64,000 nt of DNA from RBG-13-51-18 sp050014095 (GCA_050014095.1 JBEKDZ010000004.1:248001-312000), one strand, 5' to 3'; counted from the first letter of the stretch, positions 34,742 through 43,019 are shown. Made by a program: numbers and translations. The notes: generated from the sequence alone by a model not told the origin.

Positions 34742-34774
34742 ACTAAACCTCCCCAGCTAAATAGCCTGAACTAA

Positions 34775-34815
34775 CAGGCATTCCCCCACCCAAAGAAACG
34801 GTGCGGAAATGCCTG
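34775..34815. repeat. Hairpin between URO-D paralogs 6 and 7
   Basis: CAGGCATT (34775-34782) and AATGCCTG (34808-34815) are perfect inverted repeats with a 25-nt loop. It is not followed by a T-tract on the minus strand, so it may be a processing site or a repeat remnant rather than a terminator. Confidence 0.55.
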
Positions 34816-34856
34816 CTATGTGTTAATCAGCTAATATCTTAAATATATCTCAAACT

Positions 34857-36188
34857 CTATTTGTAAACGCCGTATTCTTTAACCGCCGTCATCATCGCGC
34901 GCAGGTTTTCCGGATTGCCTTCATCGACGTTAGCGCCGCCAGCGAGGACATAACCCCCGCCCTTGCCGCAGCCCTCGATAAGTTTCCGGCAGTGCTCTTT
35001 CACCTGCTGCGGAGTACCTGTCATGACCAGCGAGGTGGGCACATTGCCGATAATGCAGCATTTGTCGCCGATTTTCTTCTTAGCCTCAAAGATATCCGTC
35101 TGGTCGAAGTACCAGGCAACCGAGCCTTTGGGGAAATCGCCGATGATATCCAGGCGTTTGTTATAGCTGCCCTCGGCGAAAAGTATGGGGAAAATCCCCT
35201 CGTTGACCATCGCCATGACCACTTTTTTAAAGGTGGGCCAGTAGAAGGTCTCGTATTGTTTCACGGACATGAAGCTATCGGCTCCTTTATGGAGCGGCAT
35301 GATGATGATGGGCGCCGCGGCATTAGCCACCGCGGAGATAGCCCCCTCAATAGCAATGGGGGCAATTCTCTCCATAGCTTCGTGGAGCTTTTGCGGACGC
35401 TGGAACATATCCATCATCACACCCTGCGTGCCGCGTAGTGTATCGCCGAGGGTATCGAAGGGAGCTTTAGCCAGTCCGCTCATAATACCGGGGTAGCCCA
35501 TCGCTAACGATTCGGCAGCGACCTCACCGACGGCCATAATCCATTGCAGGCTTTCCGTGCCGGCTTTCATGATGGCGTTAAAACCAGCCTGTACCTCCGG
35601 ATTGCCGAAGGGCAGGAAGGACGCGGTAGCTATTTCTTCAAAGCTTGTCCAGGGCGGCAGCTGGGTAAAGGCTTTAAATGCCCCGAAAACCCTCGGCAAA
35701 TAAGTGCGGAGCCAGAAATCCGATGGGTCGCGGATAAGGGCGTCGTATTCATTAGCTTTCATCCACTCGCCTTCGACCGCCTGGTAGGAAAGCGTCGTCT
35801 TGGAAAGGCCGTGCCCAGGCCATTTATACAGTTTATAATCCATTACTTCTAAAGCACGCCCGGGCGGGACGAGGGCGGGGGGAACATAGGTATCCGCATC
35901 GAAGTCATGCAGCATTTTCCGCCAGGCGCTTTTCATCTTGGCATAGTCATACATTACCTCGCCGAGGTTGGTACCGGCGTAAGCGGCGGCATAAAACCCC
36001 GTAGGAATGATGCACGGCACCCTATCGGGTTTCTCTAAGGAAAAAGCCTTGATGAACCTGGTTACTCTTTCTTTATAGGTTTTCTCGGCCTGCGGGCTGG
36101 CAAAGGTGACACCCGGCGGAGAAAGCCACCGCTTGAAGCGTTCTGCTCGCTTTTCTTCCGGAGATAACTCCGCCCATGTCTTTTCCAT
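34857..36188 (-). CDS. URO-D-fold methyltransferase paralog 7
   Basis: 443 aa, first URO-D gene of the operon; its ATG follows the corrinoid gene stop by one base. Motifs: PEEKRAERFKRWLSPPGV, EKPDRVPCIIP, KWPGHGLSKT, MPLHKGADSFMSVKQYE, CIIGNVPTS, and EGCGKGGGYVL, where CGKG replaces the CAPG of the other six. The direct coupling to the corrinoid gene suggests that this copy is the original partner, with later duplications giving the rest (inference). Confidence 0.88.
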   Translation of the reverse strand: MEKTWAELSPEEKRAERFKRWLSPPGVTFASPQAEKTYKERVTRFIKAFSLEKPDRVPCIIPTGFYAAAYAGTNLGEVMYDYAKMKSAWRKMLHDFDADTYVPPALVPPGRALEVMDYKLYKWPGHGLSKTTLSYQAVEGEWMKANEYDALIRDPSDFWLRTYLPRVFGAFKAFTQLPPWTSFEEIATASFLPFGNPEVQAGFNAIMKAGTESLQWIMAVGEVAAESLAMGYPGIMSGLAKAPFDTLGDTLRGTQGVMMDMFQRPQKLHEAMERIAPIAIEGAISAVANAAAPIIIMPLHKGADSFMSVKQYETFYWPTFKKVVMAMVNEGIFPILFAEGSYNKRLDIIGDFPKGSVAWYFDQTDIFEAKKKIGDKCCIIGNVPTSLVMTGTPQQVKEHCRKLIEGCGKGGGYVLAGGANVDEGNPENLRAMMTAVKEYGVYK

Positions 36189-36189
36189 A

Positions 36190-36825
36190 TTACTTCACAC
36201 CATACCATTGTTTGGTGAGCGTGACCGCCGCCATGGCATCTTTCCCGAAGGCATCAGCTTTGGCGTATTTTCGAACCTCATCGTCCATCTGGCCGCCGCC
36301 AATCATGATTTTGATATTCTTACGCAGGCCGGCTTTTTCCAATGCCTCAACCGTTTCTTTCATGGCATCGAAAGCGGGGGTAAGGAAGCCGCTTAAGCCG
36401 AGGACAGGCGCCTTGGTATCCTGCATGGCTTTAACGAACTTTTCGATGGGGACATCGACGCCGAGGTTAGTCACATCGAAACCGTTGACATCGAGCATGA
36501 AATCGACGATATTCAAGCCGATATCATGGATATCACCGGCGACGGTGCCGATAACGACCTTGCCGATTTTCTTAACCTGGACCCCTCCCCCTGAAAGGTG
36601 GGGTTTCACGAGCGCAGTAATCTGCGCAAGCAGCTCGCCGGAAAAGACGAGCTCGGGCAGGAAATATTCACCGCCGGCAAAACGCTTGCCGACGACTTCC
36701 ATACCCTTCCGGGCGTCTTCGAGGATTTTTAGGGGGTCTTCTTTAGCATCAAGCCGCTGTTTGGTCAGCTTGAGAACCTCATCCTCCTTAAGATCAGCCA
36801 ACAAATTCACAAAATCTCCGGACAT
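36190..36825 (-). CDS. Corrinoid-binding methyl carrier protein
   Basis: The start is ATG 36825, with AAGGAGG nine bases upstream; the longer open frame to 36942 would run through the promoter. About 211 aa. The N-terminal ~85 residues are the B12-binding cap helices (GKRFAGGEYFLPELVFSGELL, the usual position of the methionine-synthase cap domain). The C-terminal Rossmann half has the cobalamin signature GDIHDIGLNIVDFML (DxHxxG, His as lower cobalt ligand), then LGLSGFLTPAF and MIGGGQ. It carries the methyl group between the URO-D and pterin enzymes. It is the first gene of the nine-gene operon. No gene for reductive activation of the cobalt is nearby. Confidence 0.93.
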   Translation of the reverse strand: MSGDFVNLLADLKEDEVLKLTKQRLDAKEDPLKILEDARKGMEVVGKRFAGGEYFLPELVFSGELLAQITALVKPHLSGGGVQVKKIGKVVIGTVAGDIHDIGLNIVDFMLDVNGFDVTNLGVDVPIEKFVKAMQDTKAPVLGLSGFLTPAFDAMKETVEALEKAGLRKNIKIMIGGGQMDDEVRKYAKADAFGKDAMAAVTLTKQWYGVK

Positions 36826-36913
36826 ACCTTCATCCTCCTTAGTATTTTTTTGGTATCCCTTGAAATTTAAACAATCCGCCCGGAAGTATTCCGAGTTCAA
36901 ATCGTTCATGGCG

Positions 36914-36942
36914 AGTATATCAATGCTTAGAAAAAAAGTCAA
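36914..36942 (-). promoter_or_regulatory. Promoter of the corrinoid/URO-D methyltransferase operon
   Basis: On the minus strand TTGACT (36942-36937), a 17-bp spacer and TATACT (36919-36914). Transcription would start near 36907, giving an ~80-nt leader before ATG 36825. I see no cobalamin riboswitch in that short leader. Confidence 0.82.
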
Positions 36943-37300
36943 ATATTACACTTAGTATACTGTTTATAAAATATACTTCCAGGTTTCGTTGATGACGCTA
37001 ATTTTTTAAAACTCTTCATTTTTTATACACATTTTATTTAGACCTTACCCCTGACCCCTCTCCAGCCTGTTTTAGTAGACACGCCGGGGGCTTTCTGGCT
37101 GGAGAGGGGAGTGTAATAGAGAGGGGGCGCAGCCCCCTCTCTGAACTCACTTCCCCCTCTCAAACATATAAAAATTAGATATTGGAAATAATCCGGTTTG
37201 AGAGGGGGACTAAGGGGGTGAGTAATTGATACAACCTAACATAATTGATATCATATCTTTACAATATCAGGCTTTTGGTCTAAAATAATAAAGCTTTCGG
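36943..37300. repeat. Non-coding region with nested C/G-rich palindromes
   Basis: No ORF. CCCTCTCCAGCC (37055-37066 area) is complementary to GGCTGGAGAGGG (near 37097-37108). AGAGGGGGCGCAGCCCCCTCT forms a hairpin at 37120-37142. CCCCCTCTCAAAC (37152-37164 area) is mirrored by GTTTGAGAGGGGG (near 37196-37209). This is a compound repeat similar in composition to that at 48085-48245. Distal part contains AATTGATATCAT, a short palindrome. Confidence 0.65.
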
Positions 37301-37375
<75 letters not shown>

Positions 37376-37390
37376 AGTATTTTCCCCAAG

Positions 37391-37430
37391 AAGAAAGTCG
37401 TCCCGATTACAATCGGGATCTCCCGCTCCA
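37391..37430 (+). repeat. Degenerate partial copy of the tRNA-Gly 3' half
   Basis: Begins AAGAAAGTCG and ends TCTCCCGCTCCA, as in the tRNA 3' half just upstream; the T arm is replaced by a new hairpin TCCCGAT/ATCGGGA (37401-37418). Lies 16 bp after the tRNA. Confidence 0.7.
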
Positions 37431-37489
37431 ATTATGCTTTTTTCCACTAAAACTAACTGCGATATACATAGAGGAGAAAAATATAAATA

Positions 37490-38272
37490 ATGAAAATCAC
37501 TAAGAAAAGAATGAAGGAGCTGCTTAAAAACGACCGCTTTCCGCGCTCGGCTAAATACGACCCGGCGTGGGTATTAAAGGGGTGGATGGGTCCTAACGTT
37601 CTCTGGCTGGCAGAGTGGCTGGCGGAAAAGATGGAGCTTAAACCGGGCATGCGTGTGCTGGATATGGGTTGCGGCAAAGCATTAAGTTCTATCTTCCTGG
37701 CAAAAGAGTTCGGGGTAAAGGTGTGGGCTAACGACCTCTGGATAAGCGCCGCGGAAAACTGGCAGCGCATTAAAGAGGCAGGAATGGAGAATCAAATCTG
37801 CCCAGTACATGCCGAGGCGCATGCCCTCCCCTATGCCGAGGGTTTCTTCGATGCCATTGTGTCGCTGGACTCTTACCAATACTACGGCACCGACGACCTT
37901 TACCTGCCGTACTTCCAGAAGTTCGTTAAGCCCGGCGGGCAAATCGGCATCGTCGTGCCGGGGCTGGTAAAAGATTTTAACGGGCCGGTGCCGGAGCACC
38001 TGACGAAGCCGCGTCCGGACGGCAGCTCTTTCTGGGTGGATGAATGCTGGTGCTTCCATACTGCTGCCTGGTGGCAAAACCACTGGGGCAGGATGAGTTC
38101 CATTACCGTGGAAACGGCGGATGTTCTGCCTGATGGTTGGAAGCACTGGCTCCAGTACGAAAATGCCTGCTATGAGGCTGGCACACTCATCTTCCCTTCA
38201 GAAGCGGCAACACTGGAAGTCGATGCCGGGAGATATCTCGCCCTGATAAGGGTAGTTGGACGAAAAAAATAG
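37490..38272 (+). CDS. SAM-dependent methyltransferase
   Basis: The protein is 260 aa. Class I fold: motif I VLDMGCGKALSSIFLA, motif II-like ANDLWISA, and motif with DAIVSLDSYQYYG and VKPGGQIGIVVPG. The N-terminus (MKITKKRMKELLKNDRFPRSAKYD) and FWVDECWCFHTAAWWQNHW are shared with a group of small-molecule methyltransferases of unknown substrate. RBS GAGGAG is seen upstream. It is followed by a terminator at 38281-38323, so it is monocistronic. Confidence 0.85.
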   Translation: MKITKKRMKELLKNDRFPRSAKYDPAWVLKGWMGPNVLWLAEWLAEKMELKPGMRVLDMGCGKALSSIFLAKEFGVKVWANDLWISAAENWQRIKEAGMENQICPVHAEAHALPYAEGFFDAIVSLDSYQYYGTDDLYLPYFQKFVKPGGQIGIVVPGLVKDFNGPVPEHLTKPRPDGSSFWVDECWCFHTAAWWQNHWGRMSSITVETADVLPDGWKHWLQYENACYEAGTLIFPSEAATLEVDAGRYLALIRVVGRKK

Positions 38273-38280
38273 CCAAGGAA

Positions 38281-38323
38281 AAAGGGTGACATATGCAGAG
38301 TTTTATAACGTCACCCTTTTCTC
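38281..38323 (+). terminator. Intrinsic terminator after methyltransferase gene
   Basis: AAAGGGTGAC (38281-38290) pairs with GTCACCCTTT, followed by TCTCTCTT; 20-nt loop. Confidence 0.8.
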
Positions 38324-38443
38324 TCTTAGGTAGTATTTGTATTAATGTGGATTTTTTGGTAATCTCTTAACAAATATACTGAAAGCTCACTCGTTCTTCG
38401 GCATATGCGCAGGTTTTTATTGAAAATATGATGGAACTAAACA

Positions 38444-40240
38444 ATGTGGCAAAAGAGTAAAGTCGTCCTTTTTACACTGCTGTTACTAATAACACTCGCG
38501 CCTTATCTATCGGGCTGCGCCGTCAGTCCAGAAGCCTATAGCGGCAACCCTGAAATTAACCCTTTTTGCACCGACCGAGTGGCTACGGTACGCATCGTCA
38601 TGCCGGAAAATGACTGGCAATCATTAATGGCAGATGCTTACTCCAAGGACTACTATAAAGCGGACTTCTGGTTCGACGACGAACTAGTGCCGAGTGTCGC
38701 CATCAGGACCAAGGGTAATGCTTCGCTGCAACAGACTGTCGCCTGGAAGAGCCAGCGCTTTCCATTAGCCATTGATTTTAACCTTTTCAATAAGGCGCGC
38801 TCTTTTCATGGCATGAAAAAGGTGCATTTCAATAACGGCTGGAGCGACCCTACCCTCATCCGCGATGTCATCTCTTATCAAATATTCGCTGAAATGGGCG
38901 TCCCCTCTCCCCGCGCGTCGATAGTAGACCTCTACGTTAATGATCACCATCTCGGTGTTTATACTATGGCGGAAGCGGTTGATACTTCATTTCTCCAGAG
39001 ATACTTTACGAATACTACCGGCAACCTCTATAAACCCGAGGTCGCTTCAGCACGTCTGGATTGGACGGGAAAAAATGCCTATAAGGGCTTTAATACCTTC
39101 GGAATGCCGCCGGTTCAATCGCCACAAGAAAACCCCGCGCTGCTGGAAAATCTCGGGGGCGGCTCGCTTTTGGATATTCTTGATGCCCTGGGTGACGATG
39201 ATACCGCTGCGGAGTTCAGGTCTGAAAATAAATCTAAGGGCGTGGCGCTTTCGTCTTTCGTTATGCCGCGCAACTATATTGAAGGCGTCGGACTGAAGAC
39301 CAACCAGGCAAACCCGGATTACACCGGCCTTTTCAAGCTCCTGGATGTTCTTAATAACGAACCTAACGAGACTTTTCCACAGGAAATAGAAAAGGTGCTG
39401 GATGTTGATGAGACGCTGCGGTTCCTGGCGGTATCAGACGGCATCGTGCACTTGGATAATTACATCGGCATCGGGCACAACACCTATTTATATGAGGTCG
39501 ATGGGAAATTTACCATCATCCCCTGGGACTTAAATATGACCTTCGGTACGTTTAACGGCGGCATCCGCAAAGACGGCATCATCAACTATTACATCGATGA
39601 ACCAACCGCCGGCCCGATGAAAAGGTTCCCGCTGGTCAACCGGCTTTTATCTTACCAGCCTTACCTGGATAAATATCACGAGTATCTGCAGGAATTATTG
39701 GATGGTCCTTTCTCACTCGATGTTGTCCTGCCGCGCATTGACCATTGGGTAGAATTGATACGGCATTACGTTAAGGCGGATACCGCCTCCTTCTATACTT
39801 ATGAGGACTGGGAACGGTGCCTTACCGAGGACTTAAGGCCGCCCGACATTTTTGAAGGGTGGCAGGCGGGGGGCCCTTCGCCGATGCTGCCCTGGGTTCT
39901 TAGTAAGAATGAGACTTCCGCTCTCCGTAAATACTTTAATGTCGGCAGTCTCTGGGAATTGATGATGCGCTTTAAAGAAAGCGATATACCCAAGCTTAGA
40001 AAATGCTTAATGCCACAGAATGCGGATTTATTCCTGCAAAACTTATATGGGCCGTTAATGGCGCCACAGCCACCGCGCCAGCCAGGCTTCGGACCTAACT
40101 GCCTCGGTCTTAAGACCACTATCATCGCCCGGCACGCATCGATACAGCAGCAGCTCAACGGCGAAAGGTCGAGCGGCTCCGGCCGGGGCGATGGTAATGG
40201 TGGCAGCATGTGGATTGCGGATATGTTTGTACCAAAGTGA
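38444..40240 (+). CDS. CotH-family kinase-like lipoprotein
   Basis: The protein is 598 aa with a signal peptide ending in the lipobox LSGC (Cys25). The CotH domain has VRIVMPENDW, IRTKGNAS, KKVHFNNGWSDPTLIRD, LGVYTMAE and the active-site region HLDNYIGIGHNTYLYEVDG with IIPWDLNMTFG. CotH kinases transfer phosphate to protein serines; this secreted, spore-free context suggests a surface role. It is the first gene of a cassette with a VTC-type protein and DUF4956. The C-terminus is Pro/Gly-rich and variable. Confidence 0.88.
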   Translation: MWQKSKVVLFTLLLLITLAPYLSGCAVSPEAYSGNPEINPFCTDRVATVRIVMPENDWQSLMADAYSKDYYKADFWFDDELVPSVAIRTKGNASLQQTVAWKSQRFPLAIDFNLFNKARSFHGMKKVHFNNGWSDPTLIRDVISYQIFAEMGVPSPRASIVDLYVNDHHLGVYTMAEAVDTSFLQRYFTNTTGNLYKPEVASARLDWTGKNAYKGFNTFGMPPVQSPQENPALLENLGGGSLLDILDALGDDDTAAEFRSENKSKGVALSSFVMPRNYIEGVGLKTNQANPDYTGLFKLLDVLNNEPNETFPQEIEKVLDVDETLRFLAVSDGIVHLDNYIGIGHNTYLYEVDGKFTIIPWDLNMTFGTFNGGIRKDGIINYYIDEPTAGPMKRFPLVNRLLSYQPYLDKYHEYLQELLDGPFSLDVVLPRIDHWVELIRHYVKADTASFYTYEDWERCLTEDLRPPDIFEGWQAGGPSPMLPWVLSKNETSALRKYFNVGSLWELMMRFKESDIPKLRKCLMPQNADLFLQNLYGPLMAPQPPRQPGFGPNCLGLKTTIIARHASIQQQLNGERSSGSGRGDGNGGSMWIADMFVPK

Positions 40241-40244
40241 AAAA

Positions 40245-41003
40245 GTGCCCGGAGGTTTAAAAATTAACATTCCCAAATTACTTAAAAGTTTATCCGTGCC
40301 TAACCCGGAAAAACTGCCGCAAAGGTTCGAGCGGAAATTTGCCATACGTTCCGAACATATTGGCTTCGCTTACGCCTTTTTACGCCAGATTTGCCGTGCG
40401 GACAGGGAATATCCTAAAGACCGCGTTTATAGCCTGTACTTCGATACCGAAGACCTCGAACAATACGAAAAATCGGCGGCTGGTGAGTTTCGGAAAAACA
40501 AGGTGCGTATCCGCTGGTACGGCTCTGACGTTGAAGAACCGGGAGGGATGCCGGTTTACCTGGAGCTTAAATCCCGGGAGGGCTTCGCCAGCAGCAAACA
40601 GCGCCAGAAATTCACTGTGCCGCCGCTATCTTTAATTTCTACCAACTTAAAACGCGGCATTTTGGATAAAACAACTATCAAACAAACACTGGCCGCATTC
40701 GGGCATTTCCCGGAAAATCCCCTCCAGCCGATTATTATTATATCTTACCAGCGTTACCGCTTCAGCGAGATTCATACTGGCACACGGGTTTGTTTAGACT
40801 ATGATATCACCGCCTCGGTCGTGGCGCCGGAGTTTAGCAGGCGGGGAAACGAGGTACGCCTTGAAGGCGGCGTTATCGAGGTCAAAGGTCCCTCTATAGA
40901 GATGCCGGTAACGCTGCGTTATATTCGGCAGCTGGATGTGGACTGGAGTAGATTTTCTAAATACGGCGGCTGCCTGGACGCCTATTTTACCAGTTTAAAG
41001 TAA
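40245..41003 (+). CDS. VTC-domain (polyphosphate polymerase-like) protein
   Basis: About 252 aa. The start is uncertain: GTG 40245 lies four bases after the CotH stop and could use translational coupling, whereas GGAGG at 40251 would fit a non-canonical ATT at 40263. The tunnel fold of VTC4/CYTH-like proteins is visible: FERKFAIRSEH, SLYFDTEDLEQYEKS, KNKVRIRWYG, PVYLELKSREG, and EVKGPS near the end. The basic R/K and acidic E residues that line the polyphosphate or triphosphate tunnel are present. It is often found between CotH and DUF4956 genes, as here. Confidence 0.85.
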   Translation: MPGGLKINIPKLLKSLSVPNPEKLPQRFERKFAIRSEHIGFAYAFLRQICRADREYPKDRVYSLYFDTEDLEQYEKSAAGEFRKNKVRIRWYGSDVEEPGGMPVYLELKSREGFASSKQRQKFTVPPLSLISTNLKRGILDKTTIKQTLAAFGHFPENPLQPIIIISYQRYRFSEIHTGTRVCLDYDITASVVAPEFSRRGNEVRLEGGVIEVKGPSIEMPVTLRYIRQLDVDWSRFSKYGGCLDAYFTSLK

Positions 41004-41033
41004 TAGAGTTCATAGAAAAAAGGAGGATATTTC

Positions 41034-41702
41034 ATGAGCGAACTCTGGCATTATATTCAGGGACTAGGGTCTCCGCTATCAATGAATCAGATCATCGTTG
41101 ACCTGGGATTTTCCATTATAGCTTCACTCGTTATTTACCTCTTGTACCAGATGTTTTACGGGTCGCGGCATATCGGGGCGGGGGTACACCGCACCTTTAT
41201 CATCGGCGGTCCGGCGATTACCGCCCTCTTCCTGGGCATCCAGGTATCCATACCGCTATCGCTGGGCTTGCTGGGCGCGTTATCCTTCGTCCGCTTCCGC
41301 ACGCCGGTTAAAGACCCGGCGGAGATAGGTTTTCTCCTGCTGCTTATCGCTTCATCAATCGGCGCCGCCACCAATAACTTTCTGATTACCTCCATTCTTA
41401 TTATCTTCGTGTTCGTCGCCCTGGTGATTCACTGGCTGACCCGCAACCGTATTTCCGTATTCGGGCGGGGACAACTGATGATTTCCGTCGACCAGGCAGC
41501 TTATGCGGGACTGGAAACCAAACTCTCCGCTTTCCTTAATGAGCGCCTGAAGGGTTTAAGGCTGGTAACGATGTCCGTCATCGAGGACAAGGTGAGCCTA
41601 AACCTCCAATACCGCAAACGTACCGGTTTTGACTGGGCGGCTTTCACCAGCGAGCTTAACCAGATGGCCGGGCCGGCCAAGGTGGAGCTGTTCATCGGGT
41701 AA
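41034..41702 (+). CDS. DUF4956 membrane protein
   Basis: The protein is 222 aa, with AGGAGG before the ATG. Four hydrophobic segments lie at residues ~22-42, 58-78, 78-110 and 115-135, with the family motif GLLGALSFVRFRTPVKDPAEIGFLLLLIASSIGAA. The soluble C-terminal ~80 residues follow. DUF4956 proteins are regularly encoded beside VTC and CotH genes and may be a membrane partner of the polyphosphate polymerase-like protein. No direct biochemical function is known to me. Confidence 0.88.
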   Translation: MSELWHYIQGLGSPLSMNQIIVDLGFSIIASLVIYLLYQMFYGSRHIGAGVHRTFIIGGPAITALFLGIQVSIPLSLGLLGALSFVRFRTPVKDPAEIGFLLLLIASSIGAATNNFLITSILIIFVFVALVIHWLTRNRISVFGRGQLMISVDQAAYAGLETKLSAFLNERLKGLRLVTMSVIEDKVSLNLQYRKRTGFDWAAFTSELNQMAGPAKVELFIG

Positions 41703-41705
41703 ATA

Positions 41706-41790
41706 AATAGTATATAGTTGACAGTAGACAGTAAACAGTACCCCACTCCCTTTCCCCGAAACTGTAAACTGAAAACTGTTTACTCTTAAC
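41706..41790. repeat. Heptamer-phased inverted repeat, copy 5 (opposite orientation)
   Basis: Read on the minus strand: TAAACAG, TTTTCAG, TTTACAG, core TTTCGGGGAAAGGGAGTGGGG, then TACTGTTTACTG, CTACTG. Very close to copy 2, but outside the URO-D operon. Confidence 0.82.
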
Positions 41791-41793
41791 ATT

Positions 41794-42189
41794 ATGGGTA
41801 TTGAAGAGGAAATCCTGAAAAACAGCCATATCGTGGCGATGGTCGGCCTTTCTGCCAATCCGGAGAGACCCAGTAATATCGTGGCGACCTACCTCAAAGG
41901 AAAAGGCTATAAGGTTATACCGGTTAACCCCGGAGAAAAGACGATACTGGGGGAGACCAGCTATCCGGACCTCGCCTCGGTGCCGGAAAAGATAGACGTC
42001 GTGGATATTTTCCGTCGGCCGGAAGATGTGCCCCCCATCGTTAAAGAAGCGATAAAGATAGGCGCTAAAGCCGTGTGGATGCAGGAAGGCGTGGTTAACG
42101 AAGCCGCTGCTGCCGAGGCAGAAAAAGCCGGTCTAAAGGTTGTCATGGATAGGTGCATGCGCAAAGAGCATATAAAACTGAATCCGTAG
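41794..42189 (+). CDS. CoA-binding protein (YccU type)
   Basis: The protein is 131 aa, a single Rossmann domain of the succinyl-CoA ligase CoA-binding type: IVAMVGLSANPERPSNIVATYLKGKGYKVIPVNP, then VDVVDIFRRPEDVPPIVKEAI and KAVWMQEGVVNEAAA. Relatives (YccU) are small CoA-binding proteins of unknown role. It is followed by a K+ channel 14 bp later, so both may share a transcript with the preceding cassette. The only ribosome-site hint is weak because the repeat ends right before the start. Confidence 0.9.
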   Translation: MGIEEEILKNSHIVAMVGLSANPERPSNIVATYLKGKGYKVIPVNPGEKTILGETSYPDLASVPEKIDVVDIFRRPEDVPPIVKEAIKIGAKAVWMQEGVVNEAAAAEAEKAGLKVVMDRCMRKEHIKLNP

Positions 42190-42203
42190 CGGTGTTTTAA
42201 AAA

Positions 42204-43019
42204 ATGTATAGCTTTAAACGATTTTGGATTCTTCTGCTACTGCCCGTCGCGGTAGTGATTATCGGCACTATCGGGATGATGGCTATCGAACATCTCTCCT
42301 TCCTTGATGCTTTTTACTTCACCATCGTCACCATAGCCACGGTCGGCTACGGCGACATAACCCCTGCCACGACCGGCGGCAAAATCTTTTGTATCTTCCT
42401 TATCATCATCGGCATCGGTACCTTTTTAACCATCCTCACTAATATCGCGGAGCGGCTATTGCACCGTCGACAACGTGATATGCATCATCAACGCTTGAAT
42501 ATGCTCATCGGCGTGTTTTTCACCGAGGTGGGGAATGAGCTGCTGCGTATTTTCACGGGTTTCGACCCTAATATAGATGGCATACGCCAGGATTTTAAGG
42601 TTGCCGCCCAATGGACAGAAAAAGAGTTTACCAATCTCCGGAAAAGGCTTCACGGTTACGAACATACCATCGACAACACTACCCTCGACCTTGACATGCT
42701 GCACCGCTATCTTAAAGAAAAGGGAGATTTATTGATAAGGCAGCTGGAAAACGCCGACCTTATAGAAAACGAGACTTTCACCGAGCTTTTATGGGCGGTG
42801 GTGCATTTACGCGATGAGCTGGCGGCACGGTCCACCCTTGCCCGTTTGCCGGAATCAGATACCATCCACCTGGCTAATGATGTTAAGCGCGCTTATGTAC
42901 TGCTTACCAGGCAGTGGCTGGAATATATGGTTCATCTGAAAAACAGGTATCCCTTCCTGTTTTCCCTCGCCGTGCGGACTAATCCCTTTGTAGAAAATCC
43001 ATCAGCTATCGTTAAATAG
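42204..43019 (+). CDS. Potassium channel subunit with two transmembrane helices
   Basis: The protein is 271 aa. TM1 lies at residues ~7-28, then the pore helix and selectivity filter ATVGYGDITP (~45-54), then TM2 at ~60-80. The cytoplasmic ~185 residues are charged and helical, with no recognisable RCK/TrkA-N domain, unlike most prokaryotic Kch-type channels. It is probably a tetrameric K+ channel with a novel gate domain. Coexpression with the CoA-binding protein is likely. Confidence 0.88.
   Translation: MYSFKRFWILLLLPVAVVIIGTIGMMAIEHLSFLDAFYFTIVTIATVGYGDITPATTGGKIFCIFLIIIGIGTFLTILTNIAERLLHRRQRDMHHQRLNMLIGVFFTEVGNELLRIFTGFDPNIDGIRQDFKVAAQWTEKEFTNLRKRLHGYEHTIDNTTLDLDMLHRYLKEKGDLLIRQLENADLIENETFTELLWAVVHLRDELAARSTLARLPESDTIHLANDVKRAYVLLTRQWLEYMVHLKNRYPFLFSLAVRTNPFVENPSAIVK

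Noticed and set aside
34775..34815. Hairpin in the URO-D operon as a terminator
   Set aside because: No U-tract follows on the transcribed strand; five more operon genes lie downstream.
26030..36188. Seven URO-D genes as heme biosynthesis (hemE)
   Set aside because: HemE is about 340-360 aa and single copy. These are ~445 aa, seven in tandem, and cotranscribed with a corrinoid protein and an AcsE-like methyltransferase.
36826..36906. Cobalamin riboswitch in the corrinoid operon leader
   Set aside because: The leader is only about 80 nt, too short for a cobalamin riboswitch, and I see no B12-box-like sequence.
36176..36955. 259-aa open frame on the plus strand over the corrinoid gene
   Set aside because: It is an antisense shadow: serine/proline-rich composition, no ribosome site, and the minus strand carries clear cobalamin-binding motifs.
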